Assembly (NCBI GenBank): GCA_964628055.1
Contig: CAZVNL010000043.1
Span: 1-16,946 of the forward strand
Origin: CAZBEL01 sp964628055
GTDB taxonomy: Bacteria; Fidelibacterota; Marinisomatia; Marinisomatales; TCS56
DNA: 16,946 nucleotides
Reading direction: 5' to 3'
Shown here: positions 7,974-15,784 of the stretch, one piece after another
Layout of the letters: each line of letters begins with the position of its first letter
Numbering within the stretch: position 1 is the first letter of the stretch
The notes under the pieces: model-generated
Databases searched by the model: none
Told to the model about the DNA's origin: nothing
What the model saw: only the letters and a program-made list of their open reading frames with translations
Position numbers and translations under genes: made by a program

Positions 7974-9212
7974 ATGCAAAAGACACTTGGCATACTCCTA
8001 TTACTCTCCAGCTTGATGGGGATGACCACCGCACAAGATACCCTTCAGACACCGGTGGTTACGGGGCTCGATAACCTGCTCCGGAACCACCTTGATCGAC
8101 TCCAGGGGCAAGTGTTAGCCCTGGTAACCAACCAGACTGGTATCGACCATAACGGCCTTCCTAACTATCAACGGCTCATGAGCCTGAAAGGGGTTACGCT
8201 AAAAGTTATTTTCTCACCGGAGCACGGACTCTTTGGCGAGGCCGCTGCGGGAGATACCGTTACTTACGACGATACCCTCACTGCACTCCCAAGGGTCATC
8301 AGCCTCTACGGTGAAACCAGGAAACCAACCCCCGAAATGTTAACCGGGGTCACCCTCATCTTATACGATATTCAGGATGTTGGCGCCCGGTTTTACACCT
8401 ATATCACCACCCTGGGGTTGGTCATGGAAGCGGCTGGAGAACTGAACATCCCAGTGTTGGTTTTAGACCGCCCCAATCCTCTGGGAGGCGTCGTTGTGGA
8501 AGGGTCCCTCTTGACGCCTCGGTTCCGCTCTTTTGTTGGGTATTACCCCATTCCCATTCGCTATGGTCTGACCGTTGGGGAACTGGCTTTGATGATCGTG
8601 GGAGAAAAGTGGATTGATCCGCAACCCCAGGTGGAGGTGATGCCACTCCAAGGTTGGAAGCGGGAGATGTTGTATGACGAGACGGGACTACCCTGGGTGA
8701 AACCCTCTCCCAATATCCCGGATTTAGAAACCGCCCTGCTCTATGCGGGTAGTTGTCTTTTGGAAGGAACCAACATCAGCGAGGGCCGGGGAACGCGTCA
8801 ACCGTTTAAACTGCTTGGAGCCCCCTGGTCTACGTATGACGTGGGGAAAGAACTGAATAGTATGAACCTTTCAGGGATTGTCTTCAAACCGGCCAAGTTC
8901 ACTCCCCGATCAATTAAAGGCATGGCCAAGAATCCCAAGTTTAAGAACCAGGTTTGCTTGGGAATGAAAGCCAAGGTAACCGATCCCCGGACTTTCCAAA
9001 GCGTCCGCACGGGCGTCCAAATCCTGTATGTCATGAACGCCTTGGAAGGGGGCCTCTTTAAGATAAAACCTACCTGGTTGAACAAACTGTGGGGTAGCCC
9101 TGAATTAGTCCAGTTATTGTCCGCAAGAACCGATCTGAAAACGGTTTTTGTCCATATGGCTAAAGATGAGGCTACTTTTCGGAAACAACGAGAACCCTAT
9201 TTATTATATTAA
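7974..9212 (+). CDS. namZ: NamZ-type exo-beta-N-acetylmuramidase (DUF1343, GH171)
   Basis: A 412-residue exported protein of the DUF1343 family. Characterised members (Bacillus subtilis NamZ/YbbC, Tannerella NamZ) release MurNAc from the non-reducing end of peptidoglycan fragments. Visible hallmarks are LVTNQTG (50-56), VIFSPEHGLFGE with the conserved Glu83, the strongly conserved YDIQDVGARFYTY (131-143), LDRPNPLGG (164-172) and EGTNISEGRGTRQPF. The start was set at the ATG at 7974 because it directly precedes a signal peptide (MQKTLGILLLLSSLMG…TAQ). The longer reading frame from 7923 overlaps the upstream gene and adds a non-signal-like extension. There is no Shine-Dalgarno; translation is probably coupled to the GHL10 gene ending 10 bp upstream. 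It has no T9SS tail, unlike its neighbours, so it is likely periplasmic or lipid-free soluble. Assignment is strong. Confidence 0.93.
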   Translation: MQKTLGILLLLSSLMGMTTAQDTLQTPVVTGLDNLLRNHLDRLQGQVLALVTNQTGIDHNGLPNYQRLMSLKGVTLKVIFSPEHGLFGEAAAGDTVTYDDTLTALPRVISLYGETRKPTPEMLTGVTLILYDIQDVGARFYTYITTLGLVMEAAGELNIPVLVLDRPNPLGGVVVEGSLLTPRFRSFVGYYPIPIRYGLTVGELALMIVGEKWIDPQPQVEVMPLQGWKREMLYDETGLPWVKPSPNIPDLETALLYAGSCLLEGTNISEGRGTRQPFKLLGAPWSTYDVGKELNSMNLSGIVFKPAKFTPRSIKGMAKNPKFKNQVCLGMKAKVTDPRTFQSVRTGVQILYVMNALEGGLFKIKPTWLNKLWGSPELVQLLSARTDLKTVFVHMAKDEATFRKQREPYLLY

Positions 9213-9252
9213 TCCCCTAACCTCCCGGCCGCCTTCACCGGTCAATATCCTG
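9213..9252. other. Convergent intergenic gap
   Basis: Only 40 bp separate the stop of namZ from the stop of the GH18 gene on the other strand. It contains GC-rich CCGGCCG…CCGG symmetry, but no stem followed by a T-run in either direction. No intrinsic terminator is claimed, and the two transcripts may overlap at their ends. Confidence 0.5.
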
Positions 9253-10662
9253 CTACTTCAACAATAATAATTTCCTTGCAAGGGAGTAGGAGGTTAATTC
9301 GGCGGATGTCAGCCCCACGACCCGATAAAAATACACCCCTGATGGTAAGGCTTGCCCATCACGATCGCGACCTTCCCAGGTGATTTGATGTAAACCGGCC
9401 TTTTCAACTTCATCAACCAAAGTCACCACTCTTTCCCCCTGTAAGGTAAAAACCGACAATTCAACTTTGCTCGCAGCAGGTAATAAATATGTAATCTTAG
9501 TGACGGCATTGAACGGATTGGGGTAAGCGGGATACAACACGCTAAATAATGGCGCCGCTTCATATTCGGTCCTACGATCAACTTTCAGGTAGGAACCGGC
9601 CAAGTCCGTTAGTAGCGGTTGGTCGTTCCCGATTCCGTCCTGACCCAAGGCCCAGATCATGAGTCCACCCAACTGACGATTCAGGGCATAATGGGCCTTA
9701 ATTCGCAAGGAAGTGGTATCGTCAAAAGTGATGAGTTTTGTATGCCCAATATTCTGTAAGTAGGGTACCTGGGCCAGGTCATCCCAATGATATTCCCAAC
9801 CGTTGGCTAAAGAATCCGTGATAGCGTCGAAGTAGTGATAGGTATCTCCCCCCGTGCTGGAGCCATTAATTTCCGCTGCTGTAAACTCCCGTCCATAGAA
9901 AGGGACCCCAAAATTCAGCTTGTCCGGTGGGATTCCGCGGGTGTTCATCAAATAATTGATCCCCGTATCGCAAGCACCCTCAGCATCTCCCGGAGGGGAG
10001 GGATACAACGGTGCGTTGTGTCCGGCATGATTCGTCCAGCTACCGTGAAAGTCATATCCCATCAGGCTGAACCAATCTATATAATTCTGGAGGGTTTCGT
10101 ACTCCACCCACTGCCCGAACCAGTCGCTGCCGGTCACGGCCATGGTCAGGAGCAAGGGAGGGTCTACCTGTTGAAAGGCCGCATACATCTCCTGTACTAA
10201 AAGGGAGAGGTTGGCCCGGTCGGTGGCATTGGCAGGATGCTCCCAATCCAGGTCAACACCGTCCAGGTCGTACATTGTACACAGAGCGAGCAGGTTGGTA
10301 ATAAAAGTCTGTCGGGTTATGGTCGATGCCGCGAGGGAAGAAAAGCCATCGGAGAGTCCCCAGCCTCCCAGCGCTAACAGGAGTTGCATTCCGCGAGCAT
10401 GGATCGTATTACTGAGCGTGGTGTCCAGGAGGCCATCAAACATTTGGATTGAACCATCCCCTTCCGGCCAGGCAAAAGCCAGGACTACGTGGGAAAGAAA
10501 AGCTCCTTGCAAGTCGTCAGGGGGTAACCGATCTCGCAGCCAATGGGGATAATATCCTACGATCCGTTGTTGGCTATCCAATCCCCCAGCAGTTAAGACA
10601 ATGACCAGGGTTAAAAACAAACGAACCCGTTGGCCTTTTCCCGTAATGGACTGACCCCGCAT
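9253..10662 (-). CDS. Secreted GH18 chitinase-like glycosidase with T9SS sorting domain
   Basis: A 469-residue exported glycoside hydrolase family 18 enzyme. A charged n-region and hydrophobic stretch (11-29) form a signal peptide. The barrel covers ~33-362: RIVGYYPHW strand 1, LLALGGWG (95-102), and the full catalytic signature DGVDLDWE with Asp134, Asp137, Asp139 and the acid Glu141. It continues with SLMGYDFHGSW (199-209) and GGLMIWALGQD (332-342). Retention of all acidic residues argues for activity on beta-1,4 GlcNAc polymers: chitin, chito-oligomers or possibly peptidoglycan-derived chains. Residues ~375-469 are a T9SS sorting domain with the variant YPAYPNPFNA. It lies 19 bp after the amidase gene on the same strand, so it is probably the last gene of the propeller-amidase-GH18 operon. 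No clear Shine-Dalgarno precedes the start. Substrate is inferred. Confidence 0.93.
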   Translation of the reverse strand: MRGQSITGKGQRVRLFLTLVIVLTAGGLDSQQRIVGYYPHWLRDRLPPDDLQGAFLSHVVLAFAWPEGDGSIQMFDGLLDTTLSNTIHARGMQLLLALGGWGLSDGFSSLAASTITRQTFITNLLALCTMYDLDGVDLDWEHPANATDRANLSLLVQEMYAAFQQVDPPLLLTMAVTGSDWFGQWVEYETLQNYIDWFSLMGYDFHGSWTNHAGHNAPLYPSPPGDAEGACDTGINYLMNTRGIPPDKLNFGVPFYGREFTAAEINGSSTGGDTYHYFDAITDSLANGWEYHWDDLAQVPYLQNIGHTKLITFDDTTSLRIKAHYALNRQLGGLMIWALGQDGIGNDQPLLTDLAGSYLKVDRRTEYEAAPLFSVLYPAYPNPFNAVTKITYLLPAASKVELSVFTLQGERVVTLVDEVEKAGLHQITWEGRDRDGQALPSGVYFYRVVGLTSAELTSYSLARKLLLLK

Positions 10663-10681
10663 AATCAGGGAGGCGCAGAGG

Positions 10682-13267
10682 CTATTTTAATAAAATGACT
10701 TTTTGGGAAGCGTGCCAGGTTCCGGCTTGGAGAGACACTACGTACATACCCACACTCACGACGCGACCGAAAGTATCTTTACCATCCCACACCACGGATT
10801 TCCGTCCAGCCGTCTGATTGGTTTGTACCAGGGTGCGTATTTGGCGACCCAAAAGATCGTAAACGATTAGGTGAACGGTGGCATCTTCCGGCAGTTGGTA
10901 AGAGATCGTCGTGGTGGGATTAAACGGATTTGGTACGTTGGGATAGAGGGCAAAGGCACCGGGTAAGGGCGCTTTCCCAGAACCGGTCGTGCCGAGGGGA
11001 AACTCGTCGGCTAAGCGGAGATCGTCGAAGATCAAGCGTCCAAAGGGAGCCGCCCCCGGAACGTAAGTGAGTTGAATGCTGTCGATGCGTAGTTGGCCGT
11101 CTAAAACGCCATCCCCAATCCAGGTACCGGTTCCATCGTTCACCATATCCCAGGTTACCAGTCGCCATCCGATCCAATCTACCGTGTACCAGGGACTGAC
11201 CTCATGGTGGGCTGCTGGTGGATTTGATTCGGGGACGTGGTCATCTACGGCAAAGCGGAACTGATTTCCACTACCGTCGCCAAATATATACATCTGCAAC
11301 AAGTGATCCGCCGTAAACTGGACATTACGAGGAGCGCCACCAGACAAGTACTCCCGAATCAGCCAGGCGCTGCTGTTTACATCCCAACCGTAATTAATCT
11401 GTAAAGCCTTTGTACTACCGGTTAGATGGTTTACAATATCCATGTTAATCACTCGCATGGTACTATCGGTAATGATCCCTGTTGTGCTCCCGGACGTTTG
11501 GGGCGCCCACCAGTTCGCGGTAATGTCCGTTTCAAAGGGATCAATAGCGGTAAGGTCTAAATCGACGATCCCCGTGCGGAAACTGAAACCGCGAGCGGTT
11601 GTCATGGCATTTCCAAAGTTGTCCATCAGACCCGGCAAAATGCGAGTGACATACGTTTCATCCGGTTGCAAGGTTTCCGTGGGGAAAAAACTCACAATAC
11701 TCTGCCCACGGAACAAATAGTGTTCCAACATACCTTGAACCGGAACATTATTTGACAGCCGTTCCAAAACAACGAGCGTTTCGATGAGGGAATCAGGTCC
11801 CACCTCTTCGTTGAAGTTGATGGTTACCACTGGTTTAAGTTCCACCTCCTGGGCGACCTGGGGAGGATAAATAGCGATAATGTACGGTGGGGACATATCC
11901 GGTGGTCCGGTACGAAAACTGAAACTGTAGCTCCCCCCTTCCAGGCTATCAGCATCACCGTCAAATTGGTGGCCATAGGCGTCCTGGGCGCTGTCGGCAA
12001 TCTGTACTGTATACTGGGTATAAAAACCCATGGTATCGGGGGAAAAGGTGAGCAAAGTGTTATTATTAGACCAGGCAAAGACGCCCGTTGCCGCGGGGGT
12101 CATATGGAAAGCATTCTCGGTGCTGGTAATATCCATGGGGCGGCTGAATTCCACCTGAATGTCGTACCAGGCAGGAAATAGAGAATCCCCATCCAACGGG
12201 GTGGTACTCAAAACGATGGGAGGCACGGTAGACAACAATTCCACGTTGTGAAAAGTGAAGAAAGTATCCACAATACTCACCAGTGCGGTATCGCTGTAAT
12301 AGTAGTTGGCCGTGACGATAACCGGTAAGGTAGTGTCCGGTAATCCTTCGAAGAAATAGAAACCGTTGTGCAGTTGGTTCGGATCGTTAGTGTAATTATG
12401 GAAGAGGGACTGGTACGTGTCGGTGGTATAGGTCTGGCCATTGAGGAAAACCTGGGCCCCGTTGATGGGCACGCCAGTTTCCACATCCCGTATAATCCCG
12501 GTGCAAATGCCAACGAATGGCCGGGGTAGATTGTGATATTGCAATATGGACCAGTAAAAGGTGTAGGCTAACAGGCGTTTATACTCTGCATTCATATCCA
12601 ACTGGTTTTGCGCCGGATTGGTGTGGTGCCCCTCTTCGCTGAGTTCAGAAGGCATGTTCGTATTGCGATTCACATATAAGTAGGGTCCGCCACTGTTGGC
12701 GCAGTAGTCACTCCAGTTATAAAAACTGCAATCGCCCCACGAACCGATCGTAGGAATCCGCATCCCCCGGGTGAGAATATCGATCATGATGGCACTCATG
12801 TCCTCTCCTCCTACGGGAGGGTCAGGTGTACCGTCATACAACTGCCCCCACAATAAAAGGGTCGTATTGTGATCCGGCGCCCCGGCGTTGCTGTGGATTG
12901 AATGGTACCAGGCAGCCCCCAAGGTATTGGCATGTTGGGTGCGTTGATATAGAGAGACCAGTTGTTGGTCGCTGGTGCGCGAGAGATAAACGGTGTCAAT
13001 GTCAGTTTGGGAAAGTAAAATATCCTGTAACTGTAGCGCCACCCGAAGGACTTCCTCAGCTTCCGAATACCCGTTCACGCCCATGTTCTGCGTTTGACTA
13101 TGCCCAGGGTCCACGAAAATGTTCCACCCGTTTAATCCGGTAACCTGGGCGGGAAGTAAACTAAAGAACGTGAGTAAAATACTCACAGAAAGCCACCAAC
13201 CGGAGGGTTTCCTTCCCAACCTGTCTGCCCAGCTAATTGGTCTTCGGTTTTGAATATGGCTACTCAT
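10682..13267 (-). CDS. Secreted N-acetylmuramoyl-L-alanine amidase (Amidase_3) with Ig-like domains, shared module and T9SS sorting domain
   Basis: An 861-residue exported zinc amidase that should cleave the MurNAc-L-Ala bond and strip stem peptides from peptidoglycan. After a signal peptide (~24-41) the Amidase_3 domain shows VDPGH (His56), the zinc Glu in YSEAEE (~69), HSIHSN (His125) and the catalytic-Glu segment ELSEEGHHTNP (Glu211). Next are a carboxypeptidase-regulatory-like domain (~252-350), two SbsA-type Ig-like domains (~352-575), the module shared with the GHL10 protein, and a T9SS tail (LYPNVPNPFNPTTTISYQLP). The start is the ATG at 13267. It overlaps the upstream stop as ATGA and has AGGAAA 4 nt before it; the ATG at 13297 lies inside the previous gene and gives a poorer N-terminus. 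The amidase is thus translationally coupled to the TolB-like propeller. Confidence 0.92.
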   Translation of the reverse strand: MSSHIQNRRPISWADRLGRKPSGWWLSVSILLTFFSLLPAQVTGLNGWNIFVDPGHSQTQNMGVNGYSEAEEVLRVALQLQDILLSQTDIDTVYLSRTSDQQLVSLYQRTQHANTLGAAWYHSIHSNAGAPDHNTTLLLWGQLYDGTPDPPVGGEDMSAIMIDILTRGMRIPTIGSWGDCSFYNWSDYCANSGGPYLYVNRNTNMPSELSEEGHHTNPAQNQLDMNAEYKRLLAYTFYWSILQYHNLPRPFVGICTGIIRDVETGVPINGAQVFLNGQTYTTDTYQSLFHNYTNDPNQLHNGFYFFEGLPDTTLPVIVTANYYYSDTALVSIVDTFFTFHNVELLSTVPPIVLSTTPLDGDSLFPAWYDIQVEFSRPMDITSTENAFHMTPAATGVFAWSNNNTLLTFSPDTMGFYTQYTVQIADSAQDAYGHQFDGDADSLEGGSYSFSFRTGPPDMSPPYIIAIYPPQVAQEVELKPVVTINFNEEVGPDSLIETLVVLERLSNNVPVQGMLEHYLFRGQSIVSFFPTETLQPDETYVTRILPGLMDNFGNAMTTARGFSFRTGIVDLDLTAIDPFETDITANWWAPQTSGSTTGIITDSTMRVINMDIVNHLTGSTKALQINYGWDVNSSAWLIREYLSGGAPRNVQFTADHLLQMYIFGDGSGNQFRFAVDDHVPESNPPAAHHEVSPWYTVDWIGWRLVTWDMVNDGTGTWIGDGVLDGQLRIDSIQLTYVPGAAPFGRLIFDDLRLADEFPLGTTGSGKAPLPGAFALYPNVPNPFNPTTTISYQLPEDATVHLIVYDLLGRQIRTLVQTNQTAGRKSVVWDGKDTFGRVVSVGMYVVSLQAGTWHASQKVILLK
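11005..11573 (-). other. Shared C-terminal module, copy 2 (in the amidase)
   Basis: It encodes the segment from LTAIDPF to IFDDLRLAD of the amidase. It aligns with the GHL10 module across its length, including WLIREYLSGG/HLLREYLSGG, DDHVPESNPPAAHHEVSPWY and GTWIG. Both copies sit between the second Ig-like domain and the T9SS tail. Confidence 0.7.
11184..11261 (-). repeat. 78-bp near-identical inverted repeat, copy 2 (partner 7387-7464)
   Basis: The reverse complement of this stretch matches 7387-7464 with four silent mismatches. The two copies face each other 3.7 kb apart and bracket the end of the GHL10 gene, all of namZ and GH18, and the 3' end of the amidase gene. Confidence 0.9.
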
Positions 13268-14199
13268 CGGATTTCCTGAACCATGATCGGCCCCCACCCA
13301 TCGGTATCGTAGACGATCATCTTTCCATTGGGTGACCAGGTAGGGCGCATTTCCAGCACCGTTGGCGTATCCGTTAACTTCATCCGACCGCTGCCGTCAC
13401 TGTTGACCACATAAATGTCCGCTTCGGTAATCTGGTGCCCGTCATCCCTGGTGGTCATAAAAGCCAGTTTATCCCCTTCCGGGTGCCAGACAGGTTCGTT
13501 ACCCGGACCTAAATCATAGGTCTTGTTCGTATTGAGGTCCAGAATCCAGAGATGGCCCCCTAAAATTTCGTAGGCTACTCTTGTTCGCTGCGGATTGGGT
13601 ACCATATTCAGTATTTCACCGGCAACAGTTAATAAAGGTTGTTCCTCTCGTCCTAAAAGATCACGTTGATAAATTCGTTTACCCCGAGCGAAAAGAAGGG
13701 TTACACCGGTGTCCGGCTTTACCGTCGGATCGATAGCATATAACTGGAAGTTTGAAGTGCGGTCTAGAAAGATAAAATTCCCATCAGATGTCCAGTTGGG
13801 TATTCCAGGAAGCGTGGTTTGAAAAGGGGTAAGCTGTCGTTGTTCCCCCGTATTAACCTGAATAATGACGAGCGTATTGTACCGGCGCCGGTTTTCAAAC
13901 TTAGCGGGGCGCGCAGCGATCCAATTCCCATCAGGCGACCAGGCCAGGCCAAACCCTGCTGCCGGTTCAGCGGTCAATTCCCGCAAGGTACCGGACGCAA
14001 AACTATACAGGTATATGCCCCGATACTGAGGCGTGGACAGCGCCAGTTGGTCCCCACCGGGACTAAAACGGGGAGCCACGTACACTCCCTCAATGGGCAG
14101 AGCATACGGTTTCCCTACCGGTTCAACGGCAGGTTGACCGTATGATAACGCGGCAGCCAGTAACGGTAGCAATAGCAATGGCCTATAATGGATATCCAT
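13264..14199 (-). CDS. Periplasmic TolB-like (PD40) beta-propeller protein
   Basis: A 311-residue exported protein with a signal peptide (MDIHYRPLLLLPLLAAALSYGQ) followed by five or six WD40-like PD40 blades. Examples are APRFSPGGDQLAL, LAWSPDGNWIA, PNWTSDGNFIFL, PVWHPEGDKLAFM and PTWSPNGKMIVYD. These resemble the TolB C-terminal propeller and related sensors, but the TolB N-terminal domain is absent. It carries no T9SS tail, so it probably stays in the periplasm. The start is supported by AAGGAC 5 nt upstream. Its stop overlaps the amidase start by ATGA, which points to tightly matched synthesis and a possible partner or anchoring role for the amidase. No catalytic motif is visible. This is a fold-level assignment only. 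Confidence 0.8.
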   Translation of the reverse strand: MDIHYRPLLLLPLLAAALSYGQPAVEPVGKPYALPIEGVYVAPRFSPGGDQLALSTPQYRGIYLYSFASGTLRELTAEPAAGFGLAWSPDGNWIAARPAKFENRRRYNTLVIIQVNTGEQRQLTPFQTTLPGIPNWTSDGNFIFLDRTSNFQLYAIDPTVKPDTGVTLLFARGKRIYQRDLLGREEQPLLTVAGEILNMVPNPQRTRVAYEILGGHLWILDLNTNKTYDLGPGNEPVWHPEGDKLAFMTTRDDGHQITEADIYVVNSDGSGRMKLTDTPTVLEMRPTWSPNGKMIVYDTDGWGPIMVQEIR

Positions 14200-14237
14200 A
14201 AAAAGTCCTTAATTCAACTGCGGAGTTTAAACAGAAG

Positions 14238-14276
14238 GAAAAGAAAAACCCCCAATATTTTGGGGGTTTTCTTTTC
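14238..14276 (-). terminator. Intrinsic terminator of the T9SS beta-propeller gene (14293-15741)
   Basis: An 11-bp perfect stem (14245-14255 with 14260-14270: AAAACCCCCAA and its complement) closes a TATT loop. After one bulged base the pairing can continue through GAAAA/TTTTC. On the minus strand the G-run is followed by TTTTTCTTTTC. It starts 17 nt after the stop of the upstream gene and ends 38 bp before the TolB-like start. The structure is nearly symmetric and could also stop plus-strand transcription. Confidence 0.9.
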
Positions 14277-14292
14277 TAAAACACGGACTGTG

Positions 14293-15741
14293 TTATTTCA
14301 TGAAAACCATCTGCCGAGCCAGACCCACATGCTCTGATTTCAGCGTGTAAATATAGGTCCCGCTGGCAACGGTTTCTCCAGCTCGGTTGGTGCCATCCCA
14401 GGTCACCTGATGGGTTCCAGCTTCCTTAACACCTTGCACCAGCGTGTTGACTAATTCACCGTTCAGGTTGAAAATATCGATCTGCACCTTCTCGGTGATG
14501 GGGAGGGTGAATTCAATCGTGGTGTTCGGGTTAAAGGGATTGGGGTAGTTCTGTGCCAGGACGTACCCACTGGGAACCACCGGTTTCTCCCCGGTGACGC
14601 TACCCGTGACTGGCGTCCATTTACTGATCGTCCAGGAATAGAAGTCGGAAAGGTACATATTTCCGTCGCTATCCCAGGCGGCACCCCGGGGACCATCGGT
14701 ACCACCGGCGGCAGGATCACCATGTTGAACACCAGCCTGGCCTAACAGGTCATAGGTGCTGGGATCAAAGAACCAGTAAGCACCACCGTAAGGGCCACCC
14801 CATCCAGCCGTGAGAGCTCCCACCAATAAATTCCCATCGGGAGCCCAATCCAGGGAACTGGACCAGATCGCCACGTCGGTCATGGTGGTATCAGCATCAG
14901 CTGCATCGCACACCACATAGGCGGAGTCCGCACCCATGGCGCTATTGATTTCTTCCCAGCAGGCCGGGACGCTGTCAAACCGGGCAAAAGTATCCACTGT
15001 CGTATACTGTAGCACACCGGGAATATCACTGTGCCAGTGCGTTACACCCACACCAGTCCAGGTGGAACCAATGAAAAGGTCTTTCCCATCGGATGTCACT
15101 TCTATAGTCCGATTAATGAAACCTACCGTATCGATGGCATTCCCCACAACGTTCAGATCACTGTCCAGGATCAGGCAGGGACGTTCGCCAGCTAATACAT
15201 AGCTGAGGAAAATGTTACCATTCGCATCGGCAGTGGCTTCCGTCAGGGAAGATTCACCGATGTACATGGCCATCCCTTCACCCGTTTGGTAGTTGATCTT
15301 GTAGAGGGTGTGCCAGTGAGAGCTGAGGATATTGCCGTCAGCATCGAGAGCAATCCCCCGACCACCACCGTTATGGTCACTTTCATACATCAAGGTATCT
15401 TTGGTCCCATCGGCGAAAGTGATGACATTAAGGGGTGAGAAGGAGACGTGCTGACCCGTGGTGGGGTCCAGGATGTAGATGGGTTTGTAATGAATCGTAT
15501 CGCCACTAGCGGTGACATCCATCGCACCCCATCCACTATAAATATTAATCCAGATGTTGCCATCGGGAGCCACAACAACGCCATGGGGAGAGTTCTGCCA
15601 GACACCTTCTGAACCCTGGACCACACCGCCAAGGGTGTCGTTGAAATCCAGGAAGATGCTGTCGAAGTTCCACTCGGTTTGAGCAAAACCGACACTCAAT
15701 CCCAGGCATAGAGATAAGGTAGTTAGTACCGTTTTTTTCAT
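14293..15741 (-). CDS. Secreted NHL/Vgb-like beta-propeller protein with T9SS sorting domain
   Basis: A 482-residue exported protein of unknown function. After a signal peptide (1-20, ending FAQ) come about six propeller blades with NHL/Vgb/SMP-30-like cores: HGVVVAPDGNIWINIY, GIALDADGNILSSHW, ATADANGNIFLSYV, LDWAPDGNLLVGAL and GAAWDSDGNMYLSDF. Several end in DG/DANGN loops that may bind calcium. Residues ~388-482 are a T9SS sorting domain (LAQNYPNPFNPNTTIEFTLP). The start has a near-perfect Shine-Dalgarno (TAGGAGG, 4 nt spacing), the best in the window, and a strong terminator follows. It is therefore probably a well-expressed single-gene unit. No catalytic residues are recognisable. A surface adhesin, a streptogramin-lyase-like fold or a scaffold are all possible. 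Confidence 0.82.
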   Translation of the reverse strand: MKKTVLTTLSLCLGLSVGFAQTEWNFDSIFLDFNDTLGGVVQGSEGVWQNSPHGVVVAPDGNIWINIYSGWGAMDVTASGDTIHYKPIYILDPTTGQHVSFSPLNVITFADGTKDTLMYESDHNGGGRGIALDADGNILSSHWHTLYKINYQTGEGMAMYIGESSLTEATADANGNIFLSYVLAGERPCLILDSDLNVVGNAIDTVGFINRTIEVTSDGKDLFIGSTWTGVGVTHWHSDIPGVLQYTTVDTFARFDSVPACWEEINSAMGADSAYVVCDAADADTTMTDVAIWSSSLDWAPDGNLLVGALTAGWGGPYGGAYWFFDPSTYDLLGQAGVQHGDPAAGGTDGPRGAAWDSDGNMYLSDFYSWTISKWTPVTGSVTGEKPVVPSGYVLAQNYPNPFNPNTTIEFTLPITEKVQIDIFNLNGELVNTLVQGVKEAGTHQVTWDGTNRAGETVASGTYIYTLKSEHVGLARQMVFMK

Positions 15742-15747
15742 TTTACC

Positions 15748-15762
15748 TCCTATTTTGTAGGA
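15748..15762 (-). promoter_or_regulatory. Small inverted repeat overlapping the Shine-Dalgarno of the T9SS propeller gene
   Basis: In the transcript, TCCTA-CAAAA-TAGGA forms a 5-bp stem whose right arm contains the first half of the AGGAGG ribosome binding site. It could modulate translation, but a 5-bp AU-rich stem is weak. Confidence 0.3.
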
Positions 15763-15784
15763 TTTTTAGGTTGAATTTAGGTTT

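Noticed and set aside
9213..9252. Bidirectional terminator between namZ and GH18
   Set aside because: The GC-rich symmetry is short and lacks T-runs on either side.
13268..13297. Amidase start at 13297
   Set aside because: The ATG at 13267 overlaps the upstream stop as ATGA, has an AGGAAA ribosome site, and is the more usual coupled arrangement.
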